Source of the DNA: Clytia hemisphaerica
Taxonomy: Eukaryota > Cnidaria > Hydrozoa > Leptothecata > Clytiidae
Direction: 5' to 3'
Length of the DNA: 64,000 nucleotides
NCBI GenBank assembly: GCA_902728285.1
Contig: CACVBU010000463.1
Location: 1,426,001-1,490,000 of the forward strand
This document shows, piece by piece, positions 1-11,190 of the stretch. Position 1 is the stretch's first letter. Every line of letters begins with the position of its first letter. Below the pieces are notes generated by a model. The model ran no database searches, was not told the DNA's origin, and saw only the letters and a program-made list of their open reading frames with translations. Position numbers and translations under genes: made by a program.

Positions 1-269
1 GAATCATCTTCATCAAATCTTTCATTCTCTCCAAAATCTTCATTTGCTTCGTTATATCCATGAAAACCATCATATCCTGCTAAACTTTCATTGGCAACTG
101 GTTGTTTCTTCCCCTTTCTTTTTTGTTGTTTTTTATCGAAAACATGTTTCCTTTTTTCAGCCCAAGATTTCTCACGATTTGAAATCATTTGGTTCATATC
201 GATGTTATAATGTTGACAATATTCTTCGATCAGTTCGTTAAAATATTTGTACGATTCGCACAATATTTT
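1..269 (-). CDS. Modular gene exon 5 (type I), cut by window edge
   Basis: Begins after TTTCTAG. Module A reads KYFNELIEEYCQHYNID, preceded by CES as in exon 3. The frame stays open to base 1, through a Lys-rich and then acidic stretch. Its module B, if present, lies outside the window. Confidence 0.7.
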
Positions 270-3200
270 CTAGAAAGTAAAATCAAATAACGTATTACTT
301 CGATTCGAATGGGCGTTTATTAAAATTTTTTTTAGAAGGGGGCGTTTATAAAATAATTTAAAACCAAGGTCACTTTAACAGTGTGAATTATCGTCAACTA
401 GAAATTTGTACGGGTCTCAATTTCATAGTTCATTTCGAAATGCTTGGAAAACCGTGAAATTATTACCTTTTTTTGATATTGTGAGTTTTGAACTTAATGA
501 GGGGTGTTTTTTGGATTCAACGCGATACGCTATTGGAACATAGACCCAACATAGAGGTATAAAGAAACAGGAGAAGTATGCTATTGTAACCAAGCTCGCC
601 CTACGATTAAACAAGCAACATGCTGAATGGACCTACCTAATAATTGTACAAAAATTCAGAATGGAAAAATAAAGCTTGTGTGTTGAATAATGTAAAATGG
701 TAAAAAGGAATTTCCCCAAATACGAAAATCACTTAAACCATTCAGGCCGAAAAAACCTTTTAAGCTGTTTTTGGCCCAAATTTGCCCAAATATATTTTTT
801 TTCGAAAAATCGGGCTCCGTCACATTTTAGGCATTGCCATTTTGCATCATTGTGCAGAAAATCAGAAAAAAATAATGAGTCAACTTTGAGAAAAGCTATA
901 TTTTCTTATTTTGTTAAAGAGAATTTCCCCAAAATACGAAAATCCGTCTTTTAAGGCGAATAAGAATTTTCCGGGAAAAACCACTTCAGCCATTCTTTAG
1001 AGAATCTTGCCCTCCATCTTTGTACAAAAAATCAGAAAAAAGTTTTTGGCCCAAATTTGCCCAAATAAATATTTTTTCGAAAATCGGGCTCCGACACATT
1101 TTAGGCATTGCCATTTTGCATCATTGTGCGAAAAATCAGAAAAAAATTATGAGTCAACATTGAGAAAAGCTATATTTTCTTATTTGGTTAAAGGGAATTT
1201 CCCCAAAATACGAAAATCCGTCTTTTAAGGCGAATAAGAATTTTCCAAGAAAAACCACTTCAGCCATTCTTTAGAGAATCTTGCCCTCCATCTTTGTACA
1301 AAAAATCAGAAAAAAGTTTTTGGCCCAAATTTGCCCAAATAAATATTTTTTCGAAAATCGGGCTCCGACACATTTTAGGCATTGCCATTTTGCATCATTG
1401 TGCGAAAAATCAGAAAAAAATTATGAGTCAACATTGAGAAAAGCTATATCTTCTTATTTGGTTAAAGGGAATTTCCCCAAAATACGAAAATCCGTCTTTT
1501 AAGGCGAATAAGAATTTTCCAAGAAAAACCACTTCAGCCATTCTTTAGAGAATCTTGCCCTCCATTTTTGTACAAAAAATCAGAAAAAAGTAATGACAGG
1601 ATTTTGCACAAAGTCCAAAAAACCCTATTTTTAGGCAGTTTTTGGCCCAAATTTGCCCAAATATATTTTTTTTCGAAAATCGGGCTCCGTCACATTTTAG
1701 GCATTGCCATTTTGCATCATTGTGCAAAAAATCAGAAAAAAATAATGAGTCAACATTGAGAAAAGCTATATTTTCTTATTTTGTTAAAGAGAATTTCCCC
1801 AAAATACGAAAATCCGTTTTTTAAGGCGAATAAGAATTTTCCGGGAAAAACCACTTCAGCCATTCTTTAGAGAATCTTGCCCTCCATCTTTGTACAAAAA
1901 ATCAGAAAAAAGTAATGACAGGATTTTGCACAAAGTCCAAAAAACCCTATTTTTAGGCAGTTTTTGGCCCAAATTTGCCCAAATAATTTTTTTCTCAAAA
2001 GATCGGGCTCCGTCACGTTCTGGGCATTGCCATTTTGCATCATTGTGCAAAAAATCAGAAAAAACTAATGAGCCAATCCTGAGAAAAGCTGGTAACAGAC
2101 GAACGAACGAACGAACGAACGAACGAACGAACGAACGAACGAACGAACGAACGAACGAACGAACGAACGAACGAACGAACGAACGAACGAACGAACGAAC
2201 GAACGAACGAACGAACGAACGAACGAACGAACGAACGAACGAACGAACGAACGAACGAACGAACGAACGAACGAACGAACGAACGAACGAACGAACGGAC
2301 GGACGGACGGACGGACATGGGTTAATTTATAGAACCTCCGCCGGGGTACCCGGAGGTAGGTCAAAAAAGTTACGATGTATGCATGCTCGATGAGCTCTTT
2401 TATCCATAGATGAAATCTTATTGGCTCATTTAAGCTTTAGACATTAGATGAGACGAGATTCATTGTTTCTGACATCAGTGTAAGAAAATATTTGGACTAA
2501 AAAAGGCCTGTAAACTTGGCAATCCTTCATCAAATGAACAGATTTTTCGATCAATGTTTTCTTTAAGGTGAACTTTATTGCTTGATACTTTCCTCCAAAA
2601 TTCTCCAGCGACTTTATGTCTACAAATTGAGTCTGAAATCGTGTGTGCTTAAAAAAAACTTTTCATTTTCTGGCTTGAGAAAATATCTTTTCAAAACAAA
2701 ATTGAACAGATAGCGAAATGAAACATAAAATTATCTAATTTTCGTATATTAAAAGGCTAGAATCTTCAATACTGATTATTAGAATGTTCAGAGCAAACTT
2801 GAGTTCTACTAAAAAGTCTTATTTCATCGGGCGAGCTTAGAATTTCTTTTGATAATTTTATAAAAGAAATCAAAAGACTTTAACGACCAATTACCGACAC
2901 ATTCAACTCCTGCTTTTCTTTATACCTCTATGATTGGAACCTTATTTTGTCTTCTCATTATTATTCAAGTTAGGGCTGTAGCAACGGATCAAAATCATTT
3001 TGTATATTAAAAGGATACAATCATTATCGTATATCTAAGTTTTCCTTCATATTATACTTCCTTACAGCTACCTGTTTCAAATAATGACCCCTTCTAGATG
3101 GGAAGCGTTTATTCGAAAGGGTGTTTCTTTGGGAGGGGGGGGTTCTTTAATGAATTTTCCTCAAAAGGAGGGGCGTTTATTCGAGGGGCATTATTTTGAA

Positions 3201-6200
3201 GTAAAACGTTCTCCAAAGTGTGATGGTTTGTCAGCGCATTTAGATAAATTCTTTTGAGAGTGGATTCTGCGTTGGAAGCAAAAAAGTTTTAACGGCGAAA
3301 AAGAATGCAGTTATATTATTATTTAATTTTTCCAAGGGAAAAAATTTGCACACTCAAAGTGAATGGACTTTTTTAAGTCAATAAATATCAAAATCGCAAT
3401 CCAACAGAATCCAAATCAATAAAATCACAAATAACAAAGTTTTGACTTTTCTGTCATATATAGGATTTTTTTTGAAGCTGGGGTAGATGGGGAAGGGTTG
3501 AAAAATACTATATATTTTAAATTCGAATACTCTTTTTGTATAAGAACCTGTAAATTTTTAATGAGGCTCAGCTGTTCTTATTTCTTTTGGCGATTTGAGA
3601 CTCAGAAATTTGGTTCTTATGTTCTTATTTATATGGTGAAATTGTGGTATATTGGGATTTATACCCAATTTTACTACTTTGACCCCAAAATTGCTTGAAA
3701 TTGAGTAATTCCGGGCTCCGCATTGTACTTGCATTGTTCTTATATTTTGGCGATTTTGAGCCTTATTGTTCTTATAAGAGAAAAAGAGAGTAGACATTTT
3801 TTTAGTTGATAGCAGCTATCAAGAGCTGCTCTTTCCTAGAGTTTTTGATGGTCGATTTTACAGCCGGTTGCAATGGATTAAAAAAATGTCAATCTTTTTG
3901 TGAAGGTGGCTATAAATTACAAAGTTTCGAGCCAACCAGGGGCTAAACAAAAATTGCATTGCAATAAACCGTGAAAAAAATTAACAGCGTTAGCCTTCAC
4001 TTAATTAATTAGCGTAAAAATATTATTTTGCTTACATGTGTAGTTATAGGGTTGTGCTTCTGAACTGCTTTCTTTTGATCTTGTTTGAATTTTTCGCGTT
4101 TCCTTTGGCAATCTTTGAACACATCGATCGGTATCGTATCTTTCATTTCTAAATCTCTGTACAATTGCATAAAATGAAGTGGTTCTTTACTTCTCGGCAG
4201 TCTATTCCAATCAATCCCAGACCCCACATGAACATCTTTGGCCAGTTGCATACATCCATTGGGATGCTTCTTTGGATCGATTTCGCTTTCGTTTTCGAGA
4301 AGTTTCATTGGGTCGATGTTGTTTTCAACACAATATTGTTCAACTAATTCGTTGAAGAGTCTGTTGGCTATTTCAACCATCTAGATAGAGACAGAAAAGG
4401 TTGATTTGACTTTTACGGAGCAACAATATGTGCCAATCACATTTTTTGACACAAAAGATTAAGTGGAATCACTGATCAGTAAACAAATTAATAAGAAGAG
4501 GGTAGTAATTGTATAAAAGAATGTAATTGAATGAAAAGTTTGTCCTTTCTATTAATTAAAGGTTTTTAAATAGTCGAACGTGCGCAACGCACTGGGCTCA
4601 ACTTCAGTGGCTTCAAATCATTCATAGGCCCAATTGTAAACCCCCAGATATTCACCCAATGAACAAGTGTGCCAAATCCCAACCAAATCCGATCATTTTG
4701 GAGGCCTGTAGACTGCTCCAAAGCTTTAGCCTCGTTTTGGCGAAAAACTCGTTCCCAGAACCCAAAAATCAAAATTTTTAAAAAATACAAAAAGCTCCCC
4801 CAGATATTCACCCAAGGAACAAGTGTGCAAAATTTCAGCCAAATCGAACAATTTTTGAAGTCTCCAGGCTGCCCCAAAGTTTTAGCCTCGTTTTGGCGAA
4901 AAACTCTTGCCCAGACCCCAAAAATCAAAATTTTCAAAAAATGAAAAAAACACCCCCAGATATTCACCCAAGGAACAAGTGTGCAAAATTTCAGCCAAAT
5001 CGAACAATTTTTGAAGTCTCCAGGCTGCCCCAAAGTTTTAGCCTCGTTTTGGCGAAAAACTCGTGCCCAGGCCCCAAAAATCAAAATTTTCAAAAAATGA
5101 AAAATACACCCCCAGATAATCATCCAAGGAACAAGTGTGCCAAATTTCAGCCAAATCGAACAATTTTTGAAGTCTCCAGGCTGCCACAAAGTTTTGGGAC
5201 ATACACACAGACAGACACAAAGACACACACATTCTCAGATTCTAACTCAACTGAAGTTGAGAATAAGAGTGATAACGTTTGCTTATTCGTCAATTTTAAT
5301 GTAATGACGTGGATGTGGAACAAGATTGATCAGAAAGAGGAAAAGAAAAACAATTTTTTGCTTAAGCGAGGCCAAATTTAGTTGGTTGTTTTACGGGCCA
5401 AGCTACCCAAAAATGAGGGTCGGTCGGTCGGCCAAAAAATAAAAATAAAAGTAGAATTTCATCTATAAAATCTCCTAAAAAGGTAGGGAAATCTTAACAA
5501 AAAATGCAAAATAGAAAATAAAAAGGCACAGAAAGTCTGAATTTATGGATAAATTGAAAAATTAAATTCTCGGTCTCGCCTTATAAAAGCATAATTTAAC
5601 AATAGCAAGACACTGTCCTGATATGAAATATGTGTCTATTATAAAACGGGAACACTTATGTAAAAACAAAACCTTTAAGGGCAGTTAGTAGTAGTACTAG
5701 GTTTTTCTCTGTAATAAATTTCTTGCTCGTTGGAATCGGAAACCCCGTTTTATCTAAAGGCACTTACTTAACGTGCATATATCTCTAAAAAAATAGTTGA
5801 AAAATATTTCAAAGTACCCATGTATCAAATTTAAAACGTCACTGATTCCTTCCTCTTTTGAATCGATTTTTTTTTTTCAACGGTACTAATTAACAATAAA
5901 TGGTCGTAGAAAAAGCGAGAAATGAAACAAAAATTTAGTGAATGGACCTGAATGGACTAGTCGTCACGGATAATTACAGTCCATTTCACGGTCGAAATGG
6001 ATCATGGGTAATCCGGACCGCCGCACTATTACAAAAACTTTCTGTTGGTTTAAGCTTTTGGATGTTTTTGCGTCTAGCCAAGGGGAAGCCGTTATGGAGG
6101 CACAATTAGTCCTCAGATTACCCATGATTCATTTCGACTGTAAAAACGGCCAATGACGAGTGTTCTGTTGTTACATATTTATTTTTTTTAAGAAACTAGT

Positions 6201-8998
6201 TTTATTCTTCAAAAATCGGCCTTTTGAGCCTTAAATGTTTCTTACATGTTTATAAACTTTGTCAAGCTTTAAAGGACGCATGTCGTTAATACAATAGTCT
6301 AATAAACTTTCCTATCTTCTATAGTGATTTTCTGACTTTCTCAAATGTTTCTAGCTGTTATGTCAGTATTTTTCTGGAACTTCATGTTTCTTAGTTTTCA
6401 AGCATTCTGAGCCTCATGTTTCTTAAAAGTGTGTTTCCCAGCTGACACGCAACGTTGTTTCAGCATTTATCTAACGTTCACAACGTCCACATAACGTTGA
6501 ATGAACGTTGAATGAACGTTGAAACAACGTTGTGTGACAGCTGAGTTCTTAAAAAAAAACGTGTACCTTTCGTCTTGCAATCTTTTTCTCGGCTCCCTTC
6601 GAGGCTTTCTTCAATTCTTTCCTCAAGTTCTTCTCTAAAAACTTTCGCTGCTCGTATTGAAAAGCGACAATAACACTTTCAGGCACAATACCAGATAATT
6701 CTTCAAGCTGATAAAATGTCATTATTTCAAGAGGTCTTTGGCTTCGTAAAACTTTATCTGAATTAAGATTTATATTTATAGCCTGATTCATGGTCTGTTG
6801 GCTGATTAAAGGTTTTGTGTCGAGTTCGTGGCAATTAGCATTCGAGGTGGAAGGCATATCAAGGTTCTTTGATGTCTGACCGGAGCTTCTCTCAAAACAC
6901 TTGAAACCTTCTGTTTGAGAATCCGATGTAAAATCGTGGCTAAAATTTCCAGTAAAAGATGTAGAGTTTGCTGCAGAAGCAGAGGAGCTTGAATATTTTG
7001 GTTTATCATTATTTTGGTGGCTTCTCATTGTCTTCTTATCCTTTCTGTTGTTTTTATCTTCGATGAACGATTTCAAATCAATGTCATGTTGGGTGCAATA
7101 AGTCTCAATCATTTCGTTGAAATATTTGAATGATTCGCATGACACTCTCTAAAAAATATTAAGAACATCATTAGGTACAAAATGAAAACTATGTAATAAA
7201 AAAAACTTCTGAACCTAACGTTTGAACCAATTGGGGTTAAGAGATCAAAAGGCGTACTCTCAAGCCAAGCCAACATTTCCATTTATAAAGTGTATAAGAG
7301 GGTCGAAAATCGAAAATTTCGCCATAGTTACATACCCTCTGGCCTTATACACGCTCTTTTATAAGAATAGTGTTTTTCCATTTCATCATGGATATTCTTA
7401 GCTTTTTGGGGAAAATACTCCTAAACTATCATTACGGTATTCTTAGGTTAGGATCCAAATTCAACTTAAATTTTACATGTAATACATACATAAAGAATAA
7501 AATTGCATTTTTGTGAAAGTTTTGAGCCTTATTTGGAAATAAATAGCAATTTACAGTTGAAAATGCTCTGAAAAAGGCATTCTTAGGTTCTGCTGCCAAA
7601 CCCTATGATGGTGATATTCTTAGCATTATTCTTAATTCTTTCGGGCCGAGTTCATCATGAATATTCTTATAAAGTATATTCTTATATAAGAAAAGCGCGT
7701 AGTCACTATATTTATATTTTCATTTCTTACCCTTTCAGTAATTGGAGTTTTGTCAGTCAATTCGTCAGCCTTTTGACGGTACCAAGCCAATCTTTTATTC
7801 TCACAATCTGCGATGAACTTTTTCGGACAAGCCCATTTAAATTCAGCTCTACTATACATTTTCATCAAATCAATAGGGACTTGACTTCTTGGATATTTAT
7901 GCAGATCTAATGTGATATTATCGATTCTATTGTCACGATTTTTTTTTTCTCGTCCGTTTTCGAGCAGTGTCAATGGATCGATACCATTTTGTCGGCAATG
8001 ATTTTCGATCGATTCGTTGAAGATTTTGTTGGATAGGTTATTTTTCTAAAATAAGATTTAAACTAGAAGTTCAAACAAAGTTAAAATTTCTGACGATTCA
8101 TTACCAGCTTATCAAGGTGGCGGAGGGGCTGGGCTATTCATAGTTCAGAAAGGGTCACTAATCCCCCCCTATCCTGAGCTACCCATTACCCTAGGTTCTC
8201 CCCATTTTAAAATTTTGATGCTACCCCTTTTAAAATCCTAACATGATTCTACCGGTGAAAAAGGAAAGGCTGAAGGCATTGCATTGTATTTGTAAATCAA
8301 AAATTAAAAATCAAACTTCGAATTTGGGAAAACATAAAAAACACACCACTGACAGCCTATAAACCCTCCCCCTTTTTAGATGAACTAAGGGAATACGATC
8401 TTCAAGATGTATTTTGACATAAAAAAATCTTCTTAGATTTCACCGGGAAATTTAGCACTTGGATAGGATCAGACTTTAAGAAGGATACAAAATTTTGGTT
8501 GAAATAAATTTTGAAAATTAGAATAAATCTTACTTCTTTCCAATCAGATTTGTCTTTTGACTTCGATTCTTTTCTAGTTTTACGTAAAGTCAAACTCTTT
8601 TCCCTTTTAAAAGCCGCAACAACATTTTCTGGTATAATTCCATGCAGTTCATACCCCTTGTACATCCCCATTGAATGCAAAGGTCGTTGTGATCGTAAAA
8701 CGCTGCCATACTCCGAAGCTGGATGAGATTTAACATTTTCAGCCGAAGGCAAATCGTCCACTTTTGATATGTCCGTTTTTTCTGTACTTTCGTCAAATGA
8801 TACAGAATTGATTTTGTTCGATTCTGATATATTCACAATTTCAGTACTGTCATTGGTACTATTTGCTTCAATAGTTTCGTCCCTCTTCGAAACTTTTGGT
8901 TCATTTTCTTCTTCTTTCATAAAATCCTCATTGAGTTTTCGTTTTCCAACTAAAGTTGATGTTTCTCCTGCCGCAACTTTATTTAAATTGTCATCCAT
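1..8998 (-). CDS. Modular repeat protein gene, five exons seen, continues past window start
   Basis: I do not recognise this protein. The exons (minus strand, 5' to 3') are 8998-8534, 8045-7731, 7148-6567, 4380-4036 and 269 to the window edge. All four junctions have AG/GT borders and phase 0, giving at least 658 residues in one frame. Two short modules recur. Module A is a 17-residue block of the form xxFNExxExxCxxxxID (exons 2-5). Module B has an RSQ-P core followed by Met, Tyr and a Pro-x-x-[VF] block (exons 1-4). Exons 3 and 5 share CES-x-KYFNE, exons 2 and 4 share IDPxxLLEN, exons 1 and 3 share LRSQRPL, and exons 2 and 4 share DC-x-x-KR, so two exon types alternate. Exon 1 is acidic and Ser/Thr-rich with a basic GKRK patch, which could suggest a nuclear protein; that is inference. 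The introns are packed with MITEs. Confidence 0.78.
300..420. repeat. Fragment of GGGCGTTTATT dispersed repeat
   Basis: Contains GGGCGTTTATT twice. Related stretches lie at 3075-3205 and 58020-58370. It is intronic. Nothing else is seen between 270 and 628. Confidence 0.5.
629..2362 (+). mobile_element. GGACCTACC-ended element, copy 1
   Basis: Starts TGGACCTACC and ends GGTAGGTC, giving inverted ends. The interior is a tandem array with a period of 274 bp (near-identical starts at 1007 and 1281) carrying the recurring phrase CGGGCTCCGTCACATTTTAG. The right end holds a GAAC microsatellite and then a short hairpin around GGGGTACCC. It has no transposase, so it is non-autonomous. It lies in intron 4 of the modular gene. 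Copies 2 and 3 are at 21271-23547 and 40113-41252. Confidence 0.7.
2098..2316. repeat. (GAAC)n microsatellite grading into (GGAC)n
   Basis: About 49 GAAC units followed by about five GGAC units. It is the long version of the short GAAC/GGAC tract at the same place in the two sister elements. Long reading frames across it (TNER and VRSF repeats) are an artefact of the tetramer. Confidence 0.95.
2363..3527. other. Intron sequence, no gene seen
   Basis: AT-rich intron DNA. The only recognisable item is a dispersed GGGCGTTTATTCG repeat fragment at about 3075-3205. Confidence 0.4.
3528..3795. mobile_element. TTCTTAG-rich MITE (family D), copy 1
   Basis: The ends are inverted (CTTTTTGTATAAGAAC and CTTATAAGAGAAAAAG). 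The interior carries repeated TTCTTA motifs. Related copies are at 6176-6564, 7347-7702 and 40196-40457. Confidence 0.5.
4036..4380 (-). CDS. Modular gene exon 4 (type II)
   Basis: 115 codons between CTATCTAG|ATGGTT and ACACAT|GTAAGC. Module A reads RLFNELVEQYCVENNID with IDPMKLLEN; module B reads LPRSKEPLHFMQLY, followed by VFKDCQRKR. An ATG happens to be the first codon of the exon, but the acceptor and shared phase argue that it is internal. Confidence 0.75.
4573..5261 (+). mobile_element. CTCAACTTCAGT-ended element, copy 1
   Basis: Starts GTCGAACGTGC...CTCAACTTCAGT and ends ACTGAAGTTGAG. It contains four tandem units of about 156 bp beginning CCCCCAGATATTCACCC at about 4639, 4797, 4953 and 5109. 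No true coding signal is present; reading frames follow the repeat period. It is intronic to the modular gene. Confidence 0.7.
5365..5586. mobile_element. GGCGAGAC-type MITE, degraded copy
   Basis: The left end resembles, and the right end mirrors, the better copy at 57600-57984 (GCGAGGCC...GGTCTCGCC), with the same GGTCGGTCGGTCGG internal stretch. It is intronic. The rest of 5587-6175 shows nothing I can assign. Confidence 0.45.
6176..6564. mobile_element. TTCTTAG-rich MITE (family D), copy 2, with nested insertion
   Basis: Its right end (TTCTTAAAAAAAAACGTGTA) abuts exon 3 of the modular gene. A second MITE is inserted in it at 6439-6543. A related stretch without the insertion lies at 17868-17912. 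Confidence 0.5.
6439..6543. mobile_element. AACGTTG foldback MITE, copy 1
   Basis: Palindromic, with CAGCTG at both ends and repeated AACGTTG inside. TTC flanks both sides (GTGTTTC before, TTCTTAAA after), and the related empty stretch at 17868-17912 reads GTGTTTCTTAAA. This supports a 3-bp target duplication. Copy 2 is at 36181-36273. Confidence 0.65.
6567..7148 (-). CDS. Modular gene exon 3 (type I)
   Basis: 194 codons. Module A reads KYFNEMIETYCTQHDID. A Ser/Asn-rich linker follows, then module B LRSQRPLEIMTFY with the GIVPESV block, and a Lys-rich tail. The donor AAG|GTACAC overlaps the end of an inserted MITE, whose terminal CGTGTA supplies most of the intron side of the splice site. 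Confidence 0.75.
7347..7702. mobile_element. TTCTTAG-rich MITE (family D), copy 3
   Basis: Imperfect inverted ends (ACGCTCTTTTATAAGAAT and its rough mirror at about 7680-7700) with TTCTTAG motifs inside. It lies in intron 2 of the modular gene, just downstream of the exon 2 donor. Confidence 0.45.
7731..8045 (-). CDS. Modular gene exon 2 (type II)
   Basis: 105 codons between TTTTAG|AAAAAT and AGG|GTAAGA. Module A reads KIFNESIENHCRQNGID and module B reads YPRSQVPIDLMKMY, followed by FIADCENKR. It resembles exon 4 more than exon 3. Confidence 0.75.
8534..8998 (-). CDS. Modular gene exon 1 (start exon)
   Basis: Encodes residues 1-155 from the ATG at 8998-8996. It holds a low-complexity acidic region with a GKRKLNED patch near residue 20 and one module B (LRSQRPLHSMGMY) near the end. 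It lacks module A. The donor is GAA|GTAAGA. A possible upstream acceptor (TTTTAG about 50 nt before the ATG) would allow a 5' UTR intron. Confidence 0.75.
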
Positions 8999-9109
8999 TT
9001 TTTATTAAATTTCCACTTTAGATTTAATTATAATCTAAAACAACAAAATCACAATTTATAGAGCAATTATTCACAAGGCCTTACTAGATTACTTCGCAAA
9101 CTTTGGTAT

Positions 9110-9396
9110 TCGGTGTCCCAGAAAAAGTCCCCCTCTTTGAAATGAATTTTCTCGAGTTCTATATGAACTTCTAAATAATCATTTCTTTACATTCAAAAGA
9201 GGAAGGATAAACTTAAATTTTAAGGGGTCATTTGTCGAATTTAGTCAAGTAGATAAAAAGTAATGGTAAAAAAAAGCGAAAAATGAGGGTATTTAAGTTT
9301 ATCCTTCTTCTTTCTAAAGCAAAAGAATTTATTCTTTATAACAGTTATAGAGCTCGTTTCACTTCAAAGAGGGGGAATTTTTTCTGGGACACCCGG
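9110..9396. mobile_element. CCGGGTGTCCCAGAAAA foldback MITE
   Basis: Inverted ends of about 35 bp: GGTGTCCCAGAAAAAGT...CCCCCTCTTTGAA on the left and its mirror ending GGGACACCCGG on the right. It lies upstream of the modular gene start. The same terminus recurs alone at 63492-63515. Confidence 0.65.
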
Positions 9397-9884
9397 TATA
9401 AATAAGGTTCGCGCGGCGAACCACTGCATTTCAAATTTGATTTTAAGTATTCTAGGCTACTACTAAGGCTACTAAGTTCAATCTTATCAGATCATCACAT
9501 TGGAGCAGAAAGTGGTGCTAACAGAATGGATGATTACTTCTCAATACGAAGTTTCCAACGATAAAACATTTAACAATTTCTCGATTGCGTTTGTGAAGAA
9601 TTATACGTTTCTATATTTAATACAAAAACGTTGTTCTGAGTAGATATATTTATACAATTTGTTAAAAACAATTACTTTAATAGGACAAATTTTCGCGGTT
9701 CAGCTCATTCACGAAATATTCCGATGGTAGTAAAAGATCGAACGGAAATGCTCTGTCCAAAATGTGATAAGTTTAGTTCAGATAGTGGCATATTCTTTAG
9801 CTAGTAATATAATCGATAGGTATAATGGATAATCATTGAAATCGATTAAATAATTGGCAAATTATAAAGATGATCGACCCTTTA

Positions 9885-10320
9885 AGACTTTGCGTCCCCG
9901 ATGAGTGTCCCCAGGGCAAAAAAGCAAAAAAAAGTCGATGTCGTCCAATTCTAATGAAATTACGGATATAACACAATTAAATGGTGTAGAATTGAATGGC
10001 AATATTGTTTTTTGTGTATTTGGGTCTTATAGGGGGTAAAATTGGGGATTTTGGGCCCAATTCTGGGCTTTTGGGGCAAAAAATGACCCAAAAATCAAGT
10101 TTCTCCAATTTCGATGAAATTTTCCACCTTTATCCAATTTTTCATGTAGAATACGAAAATGAAACTTAAAATTCTTTAAAAGTCCCGAAATACCCTCAAA
10201 AAGGGGGCTTTTGGGGGCAAATCTGGGCTTTTGGGGCAAAATATGACCCAAAAATCAAGTTTCTCCAACTTCGATGAAATTTTCCACTTTTATCCAATTT
10301 TTCATGTAGAATACGAAACT
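9885..10320 (+). repeat. GGGGCAAAAAATGACCC dispersed repeat, left part
   Basis: Begins CCCTTTAAGACTTTGCG and carries duplicated blocks around GGGCTTTTGGGGCAAAA. It is split by the element at 10321-11115 and resumes at 11116-11190. An inverted copy is at 23700-24290. No gene is seen between 9397 and 9884. Confidence 0.6.
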
Positions 10321-11115
10321 GTCGAACGTGCTAACCGCACTGGCTCAACTTCAGTATCTTTGAAATCATTCGTAGGCCCAATTGTAAACTTAATGACTTA
10401 AGAAAAATTATAGCATTTTGGGTTTTAGCCTCGTTTTGGTAAAAAACTCGTCCCCAGGCCCCAAAAGTTAAAATTTTGAAAAAATGAAAAAAACACCCCC
10501 AGGGATTTGCCCAAGGATCAAGTGTGCAAAATTTCAGCCAAATCGGACCATTTTTGAAGTCTCCAGCCTGCCCCAAAGTTTTAGCCTCGTTTTGGCGAAA
10601 AACTCATCCCCAGGCCCCAAAAATCAAACTTTTGAAAAAATGAAAAAAACACCCCCAGGGATTTGCCCAAGGATCAAGTGTGCAAAATTTCAGCCCAATC
10701 GGACCATTTTTGAAGTCTCCAGCCTGCCCCAAAGTTTTAGCCTCGTTTTGGCGAAAAACTCGTCCCCAGGCCCCAAAAATCAAAATTTTGAAAAAATGAA
10801 AAAAACACCCCCAGAGATTTGCCCAAGGATCAAGTGTGCAAAATTTCAGCCCAATCGGACCATTTTTGAAGTCTCCAGCCTGCCCCAAAGTTTTAGCCTC
10901 GTTTTGGCGAAAAACTCATCCCCAGGCCCCAAAAATTAAAATTTTGAAAAAATGAAAAAAACACCCCCAGGGATTTGCCCAAGGATCAAGTGTGCAAAAT
11001 TTCAGCCCAATCGGACCATTTTTGAAGTCTCCAGCTTGCCCCAAAGTTTTGGTGACAGACACACACACACACAGACACACAGACATTCTCAGATTCTAGC
11101 TCAACTGAAGTTGAG
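10321..11115 (+). mobile_element. CTCAACTTCAGT-ended element, copy 2
   Basis: Same ends as copy 1, with four 156-bp units (CACCCCCAGGGATTTGCCC at about 10494, 10650, 10807 and 10963) and a short CA tract at about 11056. It is inserted into the dispersed repeat that flanks it on both sides, so the order of insertion can be read. Confidence 0.7.
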
Positions 11116-11190
11116 AAATGAAACTCAAAATTATTCGAAAGCTCTGAAATACCCTCAAAGAGAGGGTTTTCGCCCCCCAACTTTTTCCTG
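11116..11190 (+). repeat. GGGGCAAAAAATGACCC dispersed repeat, right part
   Basis: Continues the interrupted repeat (ATGAAACTCAAAATT, then AATACCCTCAAAGAG), matching the uninterrupted order at about 10150-10205. Nothing is assigned from 11191 to 11532. Confidence 0.55.

Noticed and set aside
44-241. 65-codon plus-strand frame at the left edge
   Set aside because: Antisense shadow of exon 5 of the modular gene.
697-1824. Repeated 60-85 codon plus-strand frames (NKYFFENRAPTHFRHCHFAS)
   Set aside because: Read from the 274-bp tandem unit of the transposon; they end with each unit and vary by frameshift.
2055-2393. Long frames with TNER or VRSF repeats on both strands
   Set aside because: They are translations of the (GAAC)n microsatellite; all frames stay open by period.
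4566-5228. 220-codon minus-strand frame and plus-strand partner with repeated KNSCPDPKNQNF
   Set aside because: Both follow the 156-bp tandem repeat of a transposon; the same pattern recurs in the copy at 10321-11115.
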